Program-made: the position numbers and the translations under genes
Assembly (NCBI GenBank): GCA_003153975.1
Contig: PMBZ01000020.1
Coordinates: 22,490-57,954 of the forward strand
Origin: Hyphomicrobiales bacterium
Lineage (GTDB): Bacteria > Pseudomonadota > Alphaproteobacteria > Rhizobiales > Rhodomicrobiaceae
Direction: 5' to 3'
DNA: 35,465 bases
The notes under the pieces: generated by a model
What the model was told of the DNA's origin: nothing
Seen by the model: only the letters and a program-made list of their open reading frames with translations
Database searches by the model: none
Shown here: positions 17,341 through 26,040 of the stretch, piece after piece
How positions within the stretch are numbered: position 1 is the stretch's first letter
Layout of the letters: each line of letters begins with the position of its first letter

Positions 17341-17359
17341 TGTCAAGCGCATCCTGACA
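17341..17359. promoter_or_regulatory. Operator candidate 2, TGTCA-N9-TGACA
   Basis: TGTCA (17341-17345) and TGACA (17355-17359), again with nine bases between, exactly 33 bp (about three helical turns) from copy 1. The central nine bases differ from copy 1, so the half-sites and spacing are what is shared. A second palindrome, CGGGT-tt-ACCCG, follows at 17388-17399 before hpnB. Confidence 0.5.
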
Positions 17360-17432
17360 AGGGGCGCGCCATCGAAACTTGCTTGAGCGGGTTTACCCGG
17401 CTAAGGGTTTGGCTGGATGGAAAAGACGTGCG

Positions 17433-18599
17433 ATGACATTTGAGTTGGCCCTGAGCGCAGCGGGCCTGGCTGCTTGGTTGTATCTGCTTGCGGCGCGGGG
17501 GGGATTCTGGCGCGCGAATATCCGCGACGAGGCGGATTTGGCGCCCGCTCCGCCAGTGTGGCCGCCGGTTGCGGCCGTTGTGCCGGCGCGCAACGAAGCC
17601 GATACGATCGGCGCGTGCGTGGGCAGCTTGCTGACGCAGGACTATCCGGAGCCGCTCGCCGTCGTTGTCACCGACGATCAAAGCGATGACGGGACCGCGG
17701 ATGCGGCACGCTCTGCCGCGCGGGCCGCGGGCGCTTCCGGCCGCTTGACGGTTCTTCCAGGCAAGCCCTTGCCGCCCGGATGGACGGGCAAGCTGTGGGC
17801 GCAAGCCCAAGGCGTGGCGCGGGCCGTGTCGCTGACGAAGCCGCCGCACTATCTTCTGCTCACCGATGCGGACATCGCCTACGATCCGGGCGTGGTGCGC
17901 TGCCTCGTCGCGCGCGCGGAGGCGCGGAGGCTCGTGCTGACATCGCTCATGGCCAAGCTGCGCTGCGAGAGCCTGGCGGAGCGCGCGCTGATCCCGGCCT
18001 TCGTGTTCTTCTTCCAGATGCTCTATCCCTTCGCCTGGGTGAACCGGAAAGAGAATGCCACGGCTGGAGCGGCGGGCGGCTGCATGCTCGTGCGGGCCGA
18101 TGCGCTCGAAGCCGCCGGCGGTATCGAGGCCATCCGCTCCTCGCTCATCGACGATTGCGCGCTGGGCCGCGCCATGAAGCGGCAGGGGCCGCTGTGGCTG
18201 GGGCTCACGGACAGCGTGCACAGCCTGCGCCCCTATCCTGGCTTCGGAGACATCCGGCGCATGGTCGCGCGCTCGGCTTACGACCAGCTCAACTACTCGC
18301 CGCTGCTGCTGGCGGGAACCGTTATCGGGATGACGCTGACCTACCTTTTGCCGCCGGCGCTGGCGGTATGGGGGACTGGACTGGCGCAGGCCGCCGGGGC
18401 GTTGACTTGGGCGCTGATGACGGCGGCTTTCTACCCCATCGTGCGCTTCTACAAACTGCCGGCCCTTTGGGCTATGGCGCTGCCTGCCATAGCCTGTTTT
18501 TATATGCTATTCACGCTCGACTCTGCGATTCAGCATTGGCGAGGCAGGGGCGGGCTTTGGAAAGGGCGCGTGCAGGCGCGCCGTGCGGAGGCATCATGA
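17433..18599 (+). CDS. hpnB: Hopanoid-associated glycosyltransferase HpnB
   Basis: 388 residues from the ATG at 17433. An inner-membrane family 2 glycosyltransferase of the hopanoid cluster. A membrane segment (about 5-21) is followed by the GT-A domain: AAVVPARNEADTIG, Asp81-Asp82 in VVVTDDQSDDGT, and the metal-binding Asp145/Asp147 in LLLTDADIAY. Further family marks are NRKENATAGAAGGCMLV and SSLIDDCALG. Two or three membrane segments (about 290-370) precede the basic ending QHWRGRGGLWKGR. The gene opens the hpn operon; its last four bases (ATGA) overlap the start of hpnC. Its acceptor in hopanoid side-chain chemistry is not firmly established. Confidence 0.94.
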   Translation: MTFELALSAAGLAAWLYLLAARGGFWRANIRDEADLAPAPPVWPPVAAVVPARNEADTIGACVGSLLTQDYPEPLAVVVTDDQSDDGTADAARSAARAAGASGRLTVLPGKPLPPGWTGKLWAQAQGVARAVSLTKPPHYLLLTDADIAYDPGVVRCLVARAEARRLVLTSLMAKLRCESLAERALIPAFVFFFQMLYPFAWVNRKENATAGAAGGCMLVRADALEAAGGIEAIRSSLIDDCALGRAMKRQGPLWLGLTDSVHSLRPYPGFGDIRRMVARSAYDQLNYSPLLLAGTVIGMTLTYLLPPALAVWGTGLAQAAGALTWALMTAAFYPIVRFYKLPALWAMALPAIACFYMLFTLDSAIQHWRGRGGLWKGRVQARRAEAS

Positions 18600-19465
18600 C
18601 AACGGGGCCGGTTTGGGACCCAGGCGAGAAGACGCATCGGGACGAGAATTTTCCCGTCGCGTCCAGTATTGTTTCCGAGAAGCACCGGCCGGTTATCCTC
18701 GCCTTCTATCGGTTCGCGCGCGCCGCCGACGACATAGCGGACGACCCGGATCTTCCGGAGGCGGAGAAGATCCGCAAGCTCGACGCTTTCGAGGATACCC
18801 TTATGGGGTGGAACGACAATGTGCCGGAAGCGCTGCCGCTGCGGGCGGCGATCGCGGAGCGCGGGCTTTCGCCCCAGCACGCGCAGGATTTGCTGATCGC
18901 CTTCCGCATGGACGCGAGCAAGAACCGCTACGCCAATTGGGACGAACTCATTCACTATTGCAACTACTCCGCCTGTCCGGTCGGGCGCTTCGTGCTGGAT
19001 GTACATGGCGAGAGCCGCGACACCTGGCCCGCGAACGATGCGCTGTGCACGGCACTTCAGATCAACAATCATTTGCAGGACTGCGGCGCCGACTACCGGC
19101 GGCTGAATCGCGTCTATATTCCGCAGGATACGCTCGCCGCGCGGAACGTACCCACCGAGGCACTGGCCTGCGCCAAGTCCTCGCCGGACCTTCTGGCGTG
19201 CATTCGCGAACTTGCGCAAAAGACGGACGAGGTGCTCGATGCGGCGGATCTTTCCCGGCGAATCGGGGATCTTCGCCTGAGCCTTGAGGTGGGTGCGATC
19301 GAGGGGCTTGCGCGCAAGATTACGGCCATGCTTAAGAAGCGCGATCCGTTAAGCGAGCGCGTCCATCTTAGCAAATACGGATTCGCGCTTATTTTGACGA
19401 GCGCGGTTTGCATCGGCCTTGGACGGCGCATTTTTGGCCGCGCATATCGAGCGCAACCGTGCTAG
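18596..19465 (+). CDS. hpnC: Hydroxysqualene synthase HpnC
   Basis: 289 residues from the ATG at 18596, translationally coupled to hpnB by ATGA overlap. In the three-enzyme bacterial route HpnD makes presqualene diphosphate, HpnC converts it to hydroxysqualene, and HpnE reduces that to squalene. Family marks: EKHRPVILAFYRFARAADDIADDPDLP with the first Asp-rich motif, CNYSACPVGRFVLDVHGE, and the second motif region INNHLQDCGADYRRLNRVYIPQD. The C-terminus (LILTSAVCIGLGRRIF) is hydrophobic, perhaps a membrane contact. hpnD starts nine bases after its stop. Confidence 0.96.
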   Translation: MTTGPVWDPGEKTHRDENFPVASSIVSEKHRPVILAFYRFARAADDIADDPDLPEAEKIRKLDAFEDTLMGWNDNVPEALPLRAAIAERGLSPQHAQDLLIAFRMDASKNRYANWDELIHYCNYSACPVGRFVLDVHGESRDTWPANDALCTALQINNHLQDCGADYRRLNRVYIPQDTLAARNVPTEALACAKSSPDLLACIRELAQKTDEVLDAADLSRRIGDLRLSLEVGAIEGLARKITAMLKKRDPLSERVHLSKYGFALILTSAVCIGLGRRIFGRAYRAQPC

Positions 19466-19474
19466 GGGGAACGG

Positions 19475-20323
19475 ATGACCGGCGAAGCCATTGAAATCCA
19501 AGAAACTAGCGAAGTTGCCGCCCAGCGCTCGCGCAGCAGTTCCTTCTACGCCGCCATGCGGATCATGCCGCACGGCCAGCGCGAGGCGATGTACGAGATT
19601 TATTCCTTCTGCCGCGCGGTCGACGATATCGCCGACGACCCCGGAGAGGCCGATGGGCGGCTGCAGAAGCTGGAGGAGTGGCGGCGGAATATCGACGCCA
19701 TCTATATGGGCCAGAAACGCGAGGGACTAGCTGGCCTTGCAAGCGCGGTGCTGGAATTCGATCTCGATAGCAACGACTTCCGCGCCATCATCAACGGCAT
19801 GGAGATGGATGTTAAGCAAAGCATCCAGGCCCCGCCCTTTGTGGAACTCGATCTCTATTGCGACCGCGTGGCAAGTGCGGTTGGACGGCTGTCGGCGCGT
19901 GTGTTCGGGCTTCCGCTCGAAGACGGCAGGCAGCTTTCGGAGCATCTGGGACGCGCGCTGCAGCTCACCAACATCCTGCGCGACCTGGATGAGGACGCGG
20001 GCATCGGCCGGCTTTACCTGCCGCGCGAGTTTTTGATCGAGGCTGGCATTACCAGCACCGATCCCGCCGCCGTGCTTGCGCATCCCGCGCTGTCACAGGT
20101 CTGCGAACGGATCGTTTCGCTTGCGCGCTGGCATTTCGCGGAGGCCGATAAGATCATGAACCGGCATCCGCGCGGCATGGTGCGCACGCCGCGCGTCATG
20201 GGCGAGGCTTACAAGAGTATCCTGCGCGGGCTCGTGAGCCGCGGCTGGACGGCGCCCCGCGCGTGCGTGAAGCTCGGCAAGCCGCGCCTCGTATTCATCC
20301 TCCTGCGCCACTTCATTTTCTAG
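19475..20323 (+). CDS. hpnD: Presqualene diphosphate synthase HpnD
   Basis: 282 residues; the ATG follows AGGGGGAACGG. It condenses two farnesyl diphosphates to presqualene diphosphate. The first Asp motif is Asp50-Asp51-x-x-Asp54 in FCRAVDDIADD, after SRSSSFYAAMRIMP; the second is in QLTNILRDLDEDAGIGRLYLP, with MEMDV and CDRVASAVGRLSARVFG between them. Length and motifs match the trans-isoprenyl synthase (HH) family and the HpnD branch. Third gene of the hpn operon; palindromic repeat E3 separates it from hpnE. Confidence 0.97.
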   Translation: MTGEAIEIQETSEVAAQRSRSSSFYAAMRIMPHGQREAMYEIYSFCRAVDDIADDPGEADGRLQKLEEWRRNIDAIYMGQKREGLAGLASAVLEFDLDSNDFRAIINGMEMDVKQSIQAPPFVELDLYCDRVASAVGRLSARVFGLPLEDGRQLSEHLGRALQLTNILRDLDEDAGIGRLYLPREFLIEAGITSTDPAAVLAHPALSQVCERIVSLARWHFAEADKIMNRHPRGMVRTPRVMGEAYKSILRGLVSRGWTAPRACVKLGKPRLVFILLRHFIF

Positions 20324-20332
20324 CGATGCAAG

Positions 20333-20464
20333 CCCCCCTTACCCCAACCCTTTCCCCAAGGGGAGCGGGGGTTAGGCCTCGGCCGCATCCGCTTGCCGAT
20401 GCGGGCATGCAAAGAGGCAAGCTCGCCAAGGCGGGCTTGCGGGGAGAAGGGCAGGATGAGGGGG
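20333..20464. repeat. GGGTGAGGGG-type palindromic repeat E3
   Basis: Lies between hpnD and hpnE, with C-rich left end CCCCCCTTACCCC and right end GGATGAGGGGG. It contains a diverged version of the nested insert of E1 in the opposite orientation: CCGCATC..GATGCGG around CGCTTGCC, a 12-base linker, then GCAAGCTCGCC-aa-GGCGGGCTTGC (one wobble). Its end GAGGGGG sits five bases before the hpnE ATG and can act as Shine-Dalgarno. Confidence 0.8.
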
Positions 20465-20468
20465 TCTC

Positions 20469-21716
20469 ATGCCGTCTGTAACTCACATCGTAGGTGCGGG
20501 GCTCGCGGGCCTGTCGGCGGCGATGCGTCTAGCGGAGCGCGGGCGCAAGGTTGCCGTCCACGAAGCTGCCGGACAGGCGGGCGGACGCTGCCGCTCTTAC
20601 TATGACAGCGGCTTCGGCGCCGTCATCGACAACGGCAACCACCTGCTCTTGTCGGGCAACGATGCCGCCATGCGCTATCTCAAACTTGCCGGCGGGGCGG
20701 ATAAGCTCCAGGACCCTGGACGGGCCGAGTTCGCCTTTGCCGATCTGGGCACCGGAGAGCATTGGAAGCTGAGCATTGACGAGGGCCTCTGGCCGTCATG
20801 GCTGTTCGATCCCGCGCGCCGCGTGCCCGGAACCAAGCCGGCGGACTATTTGGGCGCCTTGCCGCTGATGTGGGCCGGAAGCCGCAAGACCGTGACGGAT
20901 GTGATCCGGGGCGAAGGCGCGCTCTATAAGCGCCTGTGGGAGCCTTTGTTCCTGGCCGCGCTCAATACCGATCCGCGCGAGGGCTCGGCCAAGCTTGCGG
21001 GCGCTGTCATGCGGAAAACACTGGCAAAGGGCGGAGCCGCCTGCCATCCACTGGTCGCCGAAGGACTTTCAGCCGCCTTTATCGAGCCTGCGCTCGCCTA
21101 CATCGAGGCGAGGGGCGGCAGCGTAGCCCTTGGCCGGCGCTTGCGCGGGATTGCGTTCGAGGAAGGAAGGGCGGCCGCCCTCGATTTCGGCGACGGAAGG
21201 ATCGCGGTTGAGGAAGGCGCCACAGTCATCCTTGCCGTTCCTCCGTGGGTTGCGCAAACACTTGTCCCCGGCCTCGATGCGCCGGACGAATTCCGCTCCA
21301 TCGTCAACGCCCATTACCGCATCGAGCTGCCGCCGTCGTTCCCGCCCATTCTGGGTGTCGTGGGCGGAACGGTGGAGTGGATCTTCGCCTTTCCCGGCAG
21401 ACTATCCATCACCATAAGCGGGGCCGACCGTTTGACCGGCCTGCCGCGCGAAGAGCTTGCCGCCAGATTATGGGCCGAGATTTCGGCGGTAACCGGGCTT
21501 CCGGAGAGCTTGCCGCACTGGCAGATCGTGAACGAGAAGCGCGCCACGATGGTGGCAACCCCGGCGCAGGACGCCAGGCGCCCAGGCCCCCAGACAGGAT
21601 GGCGCAATTTCTTTCTGGCGGGCGATTGGACGCAAACCGGCCTGCCCGCGACCATCGAGGGGGCGATTCTCTCGGGCGAGCGGGCCGCGGTTTTGGCCGC
21701 GCGCGCAGGAGCTTAG
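20469..21716 (+). CDS. hpnE: Hydroxysqualene dehydroxylase HpnE
   Basis: 415 residues. An FAD-dependent oxidoreductase that reduces hydroxysqualene to squalene, the last step before cyclisation. The FAD-binding GAGLAG is at residues 9-14 in THIVGAGLAGLSAAMRLAERG, followed by the expected AGGRCRSYYDSGFG and DNGNHLLLSGN. The C-terminal flavin motif is FLAGDWTQTGLPATIEGAILSGERAA. The ribosome site (GAGGGGG) comes from repeat E3. It closes the operon: squalene-hopene cyclase and other hpn genes are not in the window and must lie elsewhere. Confidence 0.95.
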   Translation: MPSVTHIVGAGLAGLSAAMRLAERGRKVAVHEAAGQAGGRCRSYYDSGFGAVIDNGNHLLLSGNDAAMRYLKLAGGADKLQDPGRAEFAFADLGTGEHWKLSIDEGLWPSWLFDPARRVPGTKPADYLGALPLMWAGSRKTVTDVIRGEGALYKRLWEPLFLAALNTDPREGSAKLAGAVMRKTLAKGGAACHPLVAEGLSAAFIEPALAYIEARGGSVALGRRLRGIAFEEGRAAALDFGDGRIAVEEGATVILAVPPWVAQTLVPGLDAPDEFRSIVNAHYRIELPPSFPPILGVVGGTVEWIFAFPGRLSITISGADRLTGLPREELAARLWAEISAVTGLPESLPHWQIVNEKRATMVATPAQDARRPGPQTGWRNFFLAGDWTQTGLPATIEGAILSGERAAVLAARAGA

Positions 21717-21732
21717 GCACAAGCGGCGTAAG

Positions 21733-21784
21733 AGGGGCAGCACAGCGGGCAAGCGATTGCCGATGAACCGCGGATGCCGCCCCT
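21733..21784 (+). terminator. Weak terminator-like inverted repeat after hpnE
   Basis: AGGGGC (21733-21738) and GCCCCT (21779-21784) can pair around a GC-rich centre that itself includes GGCAAGCGATTGCC. No T-run follows, so an intrinsic terminator is only a possibility. Confidence 0.25.
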
Positions 21785-21876
21785 GTACGTGCGCCCGCGA
21801 CGCCAAGACCGTCAAGCCGGACAGCCCCCGGGAAGGCGCGATTGTAAGGGCTTGACTCGCAGCCCCGTAGCCATTA

Positions 21877-21891
21877 GAACGTATAGTGAAC
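21877..21891. promoter_or_regulatory. LexA (SOS) box upstream of ssb
   Basis: GAACGTATAGTGAAC is exactly GAAC-N7-GAAC, the reverse complement form of the alphaproteobacterial LexA site GTTC-N7-GTTC. It ends 106 bases before the ssb ATG, and a TTGACT lies just upstream (21852-21857), consistent with an overlapped promoter. Predicts DNA-damage induction of ssb. Confidence 0.7.
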
Positions 21892-21997
21892 ACATGGCGC
21901 TGCCTTCCGGTGTGGAAAAATGCGCGGGCTTGGTCGTCGAAGGCTTGAGCTGGTGTAAGCTAAGGCAGCGAATCACCATCCTATGAAAGGGGCTCTC

Positions 21998-22507
21998 ATG
22001 GCGGGCTCGGTCAATAAAGTAATTCTAATCGGTAATCTTGGAGCGGACCCAGAGGTCCGTCACACTCAAGATGGCCGCGCGATCTGCAATATGAGGGTGG
22101 CGACAACCGAAAGCTGGCGCGACAAGCAGTCGGGCGAACGGCGCGAAAAGACCGAGTGGCACAGCGTTGTGGTTTTCAGCGAGCCGCTTGCCAAGATCGC
22201 TCAGCAGTATCTGAAAAAGGGCTCGAAGGTCTATATCGAAGGGCAGCTTCAGACGCGCAAGTGGCAGGACAACACTGGTAACGACAGGTACACAACGGAA
22301 ATTGTGCTCCAGAATTATGCCGGTCAGTTGACCATGCTCGATGGGCGGAATGCCAGCTCCGGGTTCAACGATGGCGGAAGCAGCGACTACGATGCGGGTT
22401 CTGGAGGCTCGGGCCGGGATAATGGCAATTTCCGGGCCGCGAAACCCCGCGTGAGCGAGGCGCCCAAGACCTTCGAAAAGGCGCTCGACGACGAGATACC
22501 CTTCTGA
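21998..22507 (+). CDS. ssb: Single-stranded DNA-binding protein
   Basis: 169 residues from the ATG at 21998 ([15 protein letters not shown]). AAAGGGG lies five bases upstream, whereas the ATG at 21983 precedes that site and is rejected. The OB-fold (about 5-112) includes [27 protein letters not shown] and [11 protein letters not shown] Gly/Ser-rich linker leads to the acidic tip DDEIPF, the C-terminal motif that recruits replication and repair partners. It binds ssDNA in replication, recombination and repair. A LexA box upstream suggests SOS control. gyrA follows 123 bases downstream on the same strand, the common alphaproteobacterial order. Confidence 0.97.
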   Translation: MAGSVNKVILIGNLGADPEVRHTQDGRAICNMRVATTESWRDKQSGERREKTEWHSVVVFSEPLAKIAQQYLKKGSKVYIEGQLQTRKWQDNTGNDRYTTEIVLQNYAGQLTMLDGRNASSGFNDGGSSDYDAGSGGSGRDNGNFRAAKPRVSEAPKTFEKALDDEIPF

Positions 22508-22579
22508 TTTACGCGCCCGCCTGAGGGCAAGGGGCTCCAATTTTACAATAGCTTCCCTATATATTCGCGCAGGGGCACA

Positions 22580-22599
22580 CAGCACCGTATAAGGTGCTG
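22580..22599. promoter_or_regulatory. 7-bp inverted repeat upstream of gyrA
   Basis: CAGCACC (22580-22586) and GGTGCTG (22593-22599) pair perfectly around GTATAA, 31 bases before the gyrA start. It may be an operator overlapping the promoter or a leader hairpin; there is no T-run. Confidence 0.35.
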
Positions 22600-22630
22600 A
22601 AGCTGCATAATAGAAGCCAAGGACAGCATT

Positions 22631-25441
22631 TTGGCAGGGACTTCCGATAACGGTCAGGGCGATCGGGGTGCGGGCGATGTCCGGCCCGTTTTGATCACCG
22701 ATGAAATGAAGCGCTCCTATCTCGATTACGCGATGAGCGTGATCGTTTCGCGTGCGCTTCCCGATGTCCGGGACGGGCTGAAACCTGTGCACCGCCGCAT
22801 CCTATACTCGATGCACGAGACGGGGTACCAGTGGAATAAGCCCTACCGCAAATCGGCTCGCGTCGTCGGCGACGTGATCGGTAAGTATCATCCGCATGGC
22901 GACCAATCCGTCTACGATGCGCTCGTACGCATGGTGCAGACCTTCTCCATGCGCGAGCCGCTGATCGACGGCCAAGGAAACTTCGGCTCGGTGGATGGCG
23001 ATCCGCCCGCGGCAATGCGCTATACCGAGGTCAGGCTTCAAAAGATCACGGATGCGCTCCTGAACGACCTGGAGAACGATACCGTCGATTTCCAGGACAA
23101 CTACGACAATTCCGAGCACGAGCCCAAGGTCCTTCCGGCCCGTTTTCCCAATCTGCTCGTCAATGGCGCCGGCGGCATCGCTGTCGGCATGGCCACAAAC
23201 ATTCCCCCTCATAATCTCGGCGAAGTTATCGACGCATGCCTGTCATGCCTGGAGAACCCGGAGATTACCGCCGAGCAGCTTATGGAGCACGTGCCTGGCC
23301 CGGATTTCCCGACTGGCGGCATCATCATGGGACGCGCGGGAATCCGGAGCGCCTATCTTAAAGGGCGTGGCTCCATCGCGGTCAGGGCCAAGATCCATGT
23401 GGAGACCATCCGCAAGGATCGCGACGCGCTGATCGTCACCGAAATCCCCTATCAAGTTAACAAGGCGGTGCTGCAAGAGCGCATCGCCGAACTCGTCCGC
23501 GAGAAGCGGGTCGAGGGCATCGCCGAAGTGCGCGACGAATCCGACCGGGATGGCTATCGCGTCGTCATCGAGCTTAAGCGCGATGCCATGCCGGATGTCG
23601 TTCTGAACCAGCTCTACCGCTTCACGTCATTGCAATCGATGTTCGCCGCGAACATGGTCGCATTGAACGGCGGCCGGCCGGAACAGCATAACCTGCGCGA
23701 TTTCGTCGTGGCGTTCACGCAATTCCGCGAAACGGTCGTCACCCGCAGAACCAAGTTCCTTCTCTCGAAGGCGCGGGACCGGGCGCATGTCCTCGTGGGC
23801 CTGGCAACCGCGGTCGCAAATATCGACGAGATCATCAAGCTCATCCGCACCGCGCCCGATCCCGCGACAGCGCGGGAGCAGTTGATGACCCGCGACTGGC
23901 CCGCCGAGGACGTGGCGCCGCTGCTGGCGCTCATCAGCGATCCTCGCTCGGTAATTCTCGAAGGGAATGTGTACCGGCTATCCGCCGATCAAGCGAAGGC
24001 CATTCTCGACCTGCGTTTGCAAAGATTGACGGCTTTGGGCAGGGACGAGATCGGCGACGAGTTGAAGGGCTTGGCCGACAAGATCCGCGACTATCTTGAT
24101 ATTCTCAGCTCGCGCATCCGGGTTGTGGGGATCGTTCGCGATGAGCTGCTTGCGATCAAGGAAGAATTCGCGACCCCGCGCCGCACCGAAATCCTGGATA
24201 TCGAAGGCGAGGTAGAGGACGAGGACCTGATCCAAAAAGAGGATATGGTCGTCACCGTCAGCCATCGCGGCTACATCAAGCGCGTGCCTCTTTCGACCTA
24301 CCGCGCGCAACGGCGCGGAGGCAAAGGCCGCTCCGGCATGACCACGCGCGACGAGGACTTCGTAACGAGGCTGTTCGTCGCCAATACGCATGTGCCGGTG
24401 CTGTTCCTATCCTCCCGCGGCATGGCCTACAAGATGAAGGTCTGGCGCCTTCCGCTGTCGGCGCCGCAAGCGCGTGGCAAGGCGCTCATCAACCTTCTGC
24501 CCCTCCAGCAGGACGAGACGATTACCTCGATCTTGCCGCTGCCGGAGGAGGAGCGGGGTGAGACGGGCGTCTTCATTCTGTTTGCGACGCGCTCCGGCAA
24601 TGTCCGCCGGAACGAGCTGGCCGACTTCGCCGAGGTCCGGCAAAACGGCAAGATCGCGATGAAGCTCGATGAAGGCGACGCGATCGCTGGCGCGCAGCTT
24701 TGCCGGGACACAGACAATATCTTGCTGACGACGGCCGAAGGGCAGGCGATCCGGTTTCCTGTCACCGATGTCCGGATCTTCAAAGGCCGCGAGTCGACGG
24801 GTGTGCGCGGCATAAAGCTTGAGGGTGACGACCGGGTTATTTCGCTCGCGATCCTGAGGCACATGGATGCGACGCCGGCTGAACGGGCCGCTTATCTGAA
24901 ACAGGCGAATGCCATGCGCCGCGCGGCCGCGGGTGAGCGGGCGGGCGCGGAGAACGGCGATGCGGCGGGTGCGTTCGGCGAAACGGAGGAGGGCGCTATC
25001 GACGATGGCGAGGCCATCGAGAGCGGCGACATCGCCGATTTGACGCAGTCCCGCTATGCGGAGATGGGCGCGGCCGAGCAGTACGTGCTTACGGTCTCGG
25101 AGCGGGGCTTTGGCAAGCGCACCTCGTCCTACGAGTACCGCACGTCCGGCCGGGGCGGCAAAGGCATAATCGCGATGGCCGTGAACGAGCGCAACGGCCC
25201 CCTGATCGCGTCGTTCCCAGTGGAAGATAGCGATCAGATCATGCTCGTCACCAACGGCGGTAAGCTCATTCGCTGCCCGATAGAAGGTATTTCCGTCATC
25301 GGGCGTTCCGCGCAAGGCGTAACCATTTTCAGGACCGAGCCGGATGAGCGTGTAGTTTCCGCCGAGCCCGTAACCGACGACGGAAGCGGCGGCGGAAATG
25401 GCGCGAGCGGCGCCGATGGCGGCGAGGAGCCAATCGATTAA
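22631..25441 (+). CDS. gyrA: DNA gyrase subunit A
   Basis: 936 residues from a TTG at 22631 with AAGGA seven bases upstream. It is the DNA-cleaving subunit of gyrase, which introduces negative supercoils with GyrB. The breakage-reunion domain holds catalytic Tyr131 in [11 protein letters not shown]. The quinolone-determining stretch reads [15 protein letters not shown]: Gln92 occupies E. coli Ser83, while Asp96 keeps Asp87. The GyrA box QRRGGKG marks the C-terminal DNA-wrapping beta-pinwheel. An acidic Ala/Gly/Glu-rich insert (about residues 757-805) sits between pinwheel blades, and the tail is Gly-rich and acidic ([11 protein letters not shown]). coaD follows 34 bases downstream. Confidence 0.98.
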   Translation: MAGTSDNGQGDRGAGDVRPVLITDEMKRSYLDYAMSVIVSRALPDVRDGLKPVHRRILYSMHETGYQWNKPYRKSARVVGDVIGKYHPHGDQSVYDALVRMVQTFSMREPLIDGQGNFGSVDGDPPAAMRYTEVRLQKITDALLNDLENDTVDFQDNYDNSEHEPKVLPARFPNLLVNGAGGIAVGMATNIPPHNLGEVIDACLSCLENPEITAEQLMEHVPGPDFPTGGIIMGRAGIRSAYLKGRGSIAVRAKIHVETIRKDRDALIVTEIPYQVNKAVLQERIAELVREKRVEGIAEVRDESDRDGYRVVIELKRDAMPDVVLNQLYRFTSLQSMFAANMVALNGGRPEQHNLRDFVVAFTQFRETVVTRRTKFLLSKARDRAHVLVGLATAVANIDEIIKLIRTAPDPATAREQLMTRDWPAEDVAPLLALISDPRSVILEGNVYRLSADQAKAILDLRLQRLTALGRDEIGDELKGLADKIRDYLDILSSRIRVVGIVRDELLAIKEEFATPRRTEILDIEGEVEDEDLIQKEDMVVTVSHRGYIKRVPLSTYRAQRRGGKGRSGMTTRDEDFVTRLFVANTHVPVLFLSSRGMAYKMKVWRLPLSAPQARGKALINLLPLQQDETITSILPLPEEERGETGVFILFATRSGNVRRNELADFAEVRQNGKIAMKLDEGDAIAGAQLCRDTDNILLTTAEGQAIRFPVTDVRIFKGRESTGVRGIKLEGDDRVISLAILRHMDATPAERAAYLKQANAMRRAAAGERAGAENGDAAGAFGETEEGAIDDGEAIESGDIADLTQSRYAEMGAAEQYVLTVSERGFGKRTSSYEYRTSGRGGKGIIAMAVNERNGPLIASFPVEDSDQIMLVTNGGKLIRCPIEGISVIGRSAQGVTIFRTEPDERVVSAEPVTDDGSGGGNGASGADGGEEPID

Positions 25442-25475
25442 GGTTGCATCGGCTTCGAAGACTTAAGGGGCCTTC

Positions 25476-25967
25476 ATGCGCTGCGGATTTTATCCAGGAA
25501 GCTTCGATCCTCCGACCTTGGGCCATCGGGACATTATGTGCCGCGCGCTCAAAATATTCGACCGCTTGGCGGTGGGGATTGGGGTCCACCCGACGAAAGC
25601 TCCCATGTTCGCGGACAGCGAGCGGGTGGCTATGTTGGAGGAGGAACTCGATAGTCTCGGGGCGGGGGACCGCGCCGAGGTCTTGCTATTCCAGGGCCTG
25701 ACCGTGAATGCCGCCCGCAAACTTGGGGCGCAATGTATCGTACGGGGCTTGCGCGATGGGGGCGACTTCAACTACGAGATGCAGATGTCCGGCATGAATG
25801 CCCAGATGTCGCCGGATATCGAAACGGTCTTCGTCGCCGCATCGCCCGGAACCGCACATATTACAGGAACGCTGGTGCGGCAGATTGCAAGCCTTGGAGG
25901 CGATGTTTCTTCCTTTGTTTCCCCAGCGGTCCTTTACCGTATCAGGCAGAAATTCCAGGTTTCGTAG
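25476..25967 (+). CDS. coaD: Phosphopantetheine adenylyltransferase
   Basis: 163 residues, usual length. It catalyses the penultimate step of coenzyme A synthesis (4'-phosphopantetheine plus ATP to dephospho-CoA). The nucleotidyl-transferase signature is GSFDPPTLGH with Thr14-x-Gly-His17; further marks are IVRGLRDGGDFNYEMQMSGMN and, near the end, TLVRQIASLGGDVSSFV. The usual ISSS preceding LVR is replaced by HITG, a mild departure. The start has AAGGGG upstream. Short spacing suggests co-transcription with gyrA and the cyclophilins. Confidence 0.97.
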   Translation: MRCGFYPGSFDPPTLGHRDIMCRALKIFDRLAVGIGVHPTKAPMFADSERVAMLEEELDSLGAGDRAEVLLFQGLTVNAARKLGAQCIVRGLRDGGDFNYEMQMSGMNAQMSPDIETVFVAASPGTAHITGTLVRQIASLGGDVSSFVSPAVLYRIRQKFQVS

Positions 25968-26040
25968 CCGTGGCCGCATTCCCGCCGCGATAGGGCATTA
26001 CGCGCTCAAAGTGTGTAATCAACCTCTACAAAGGTTTTCA

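Noticed and set aside
17308-17359. PpsR/CrtJ site
   Set aside because: TGT and ACA are separated by 13 rather than 12 bases and the inner CA/TG are fixed in both copies, so a TGTCA-N9-TGACA motif describes it better.
21720-21876. Possible riboswitch or ncRNA between hpnE and ssb
   Set aside because: GC-rich pairing is present, but no cobalamin, FMN, TPP or SAM signature, and no second copy was found.
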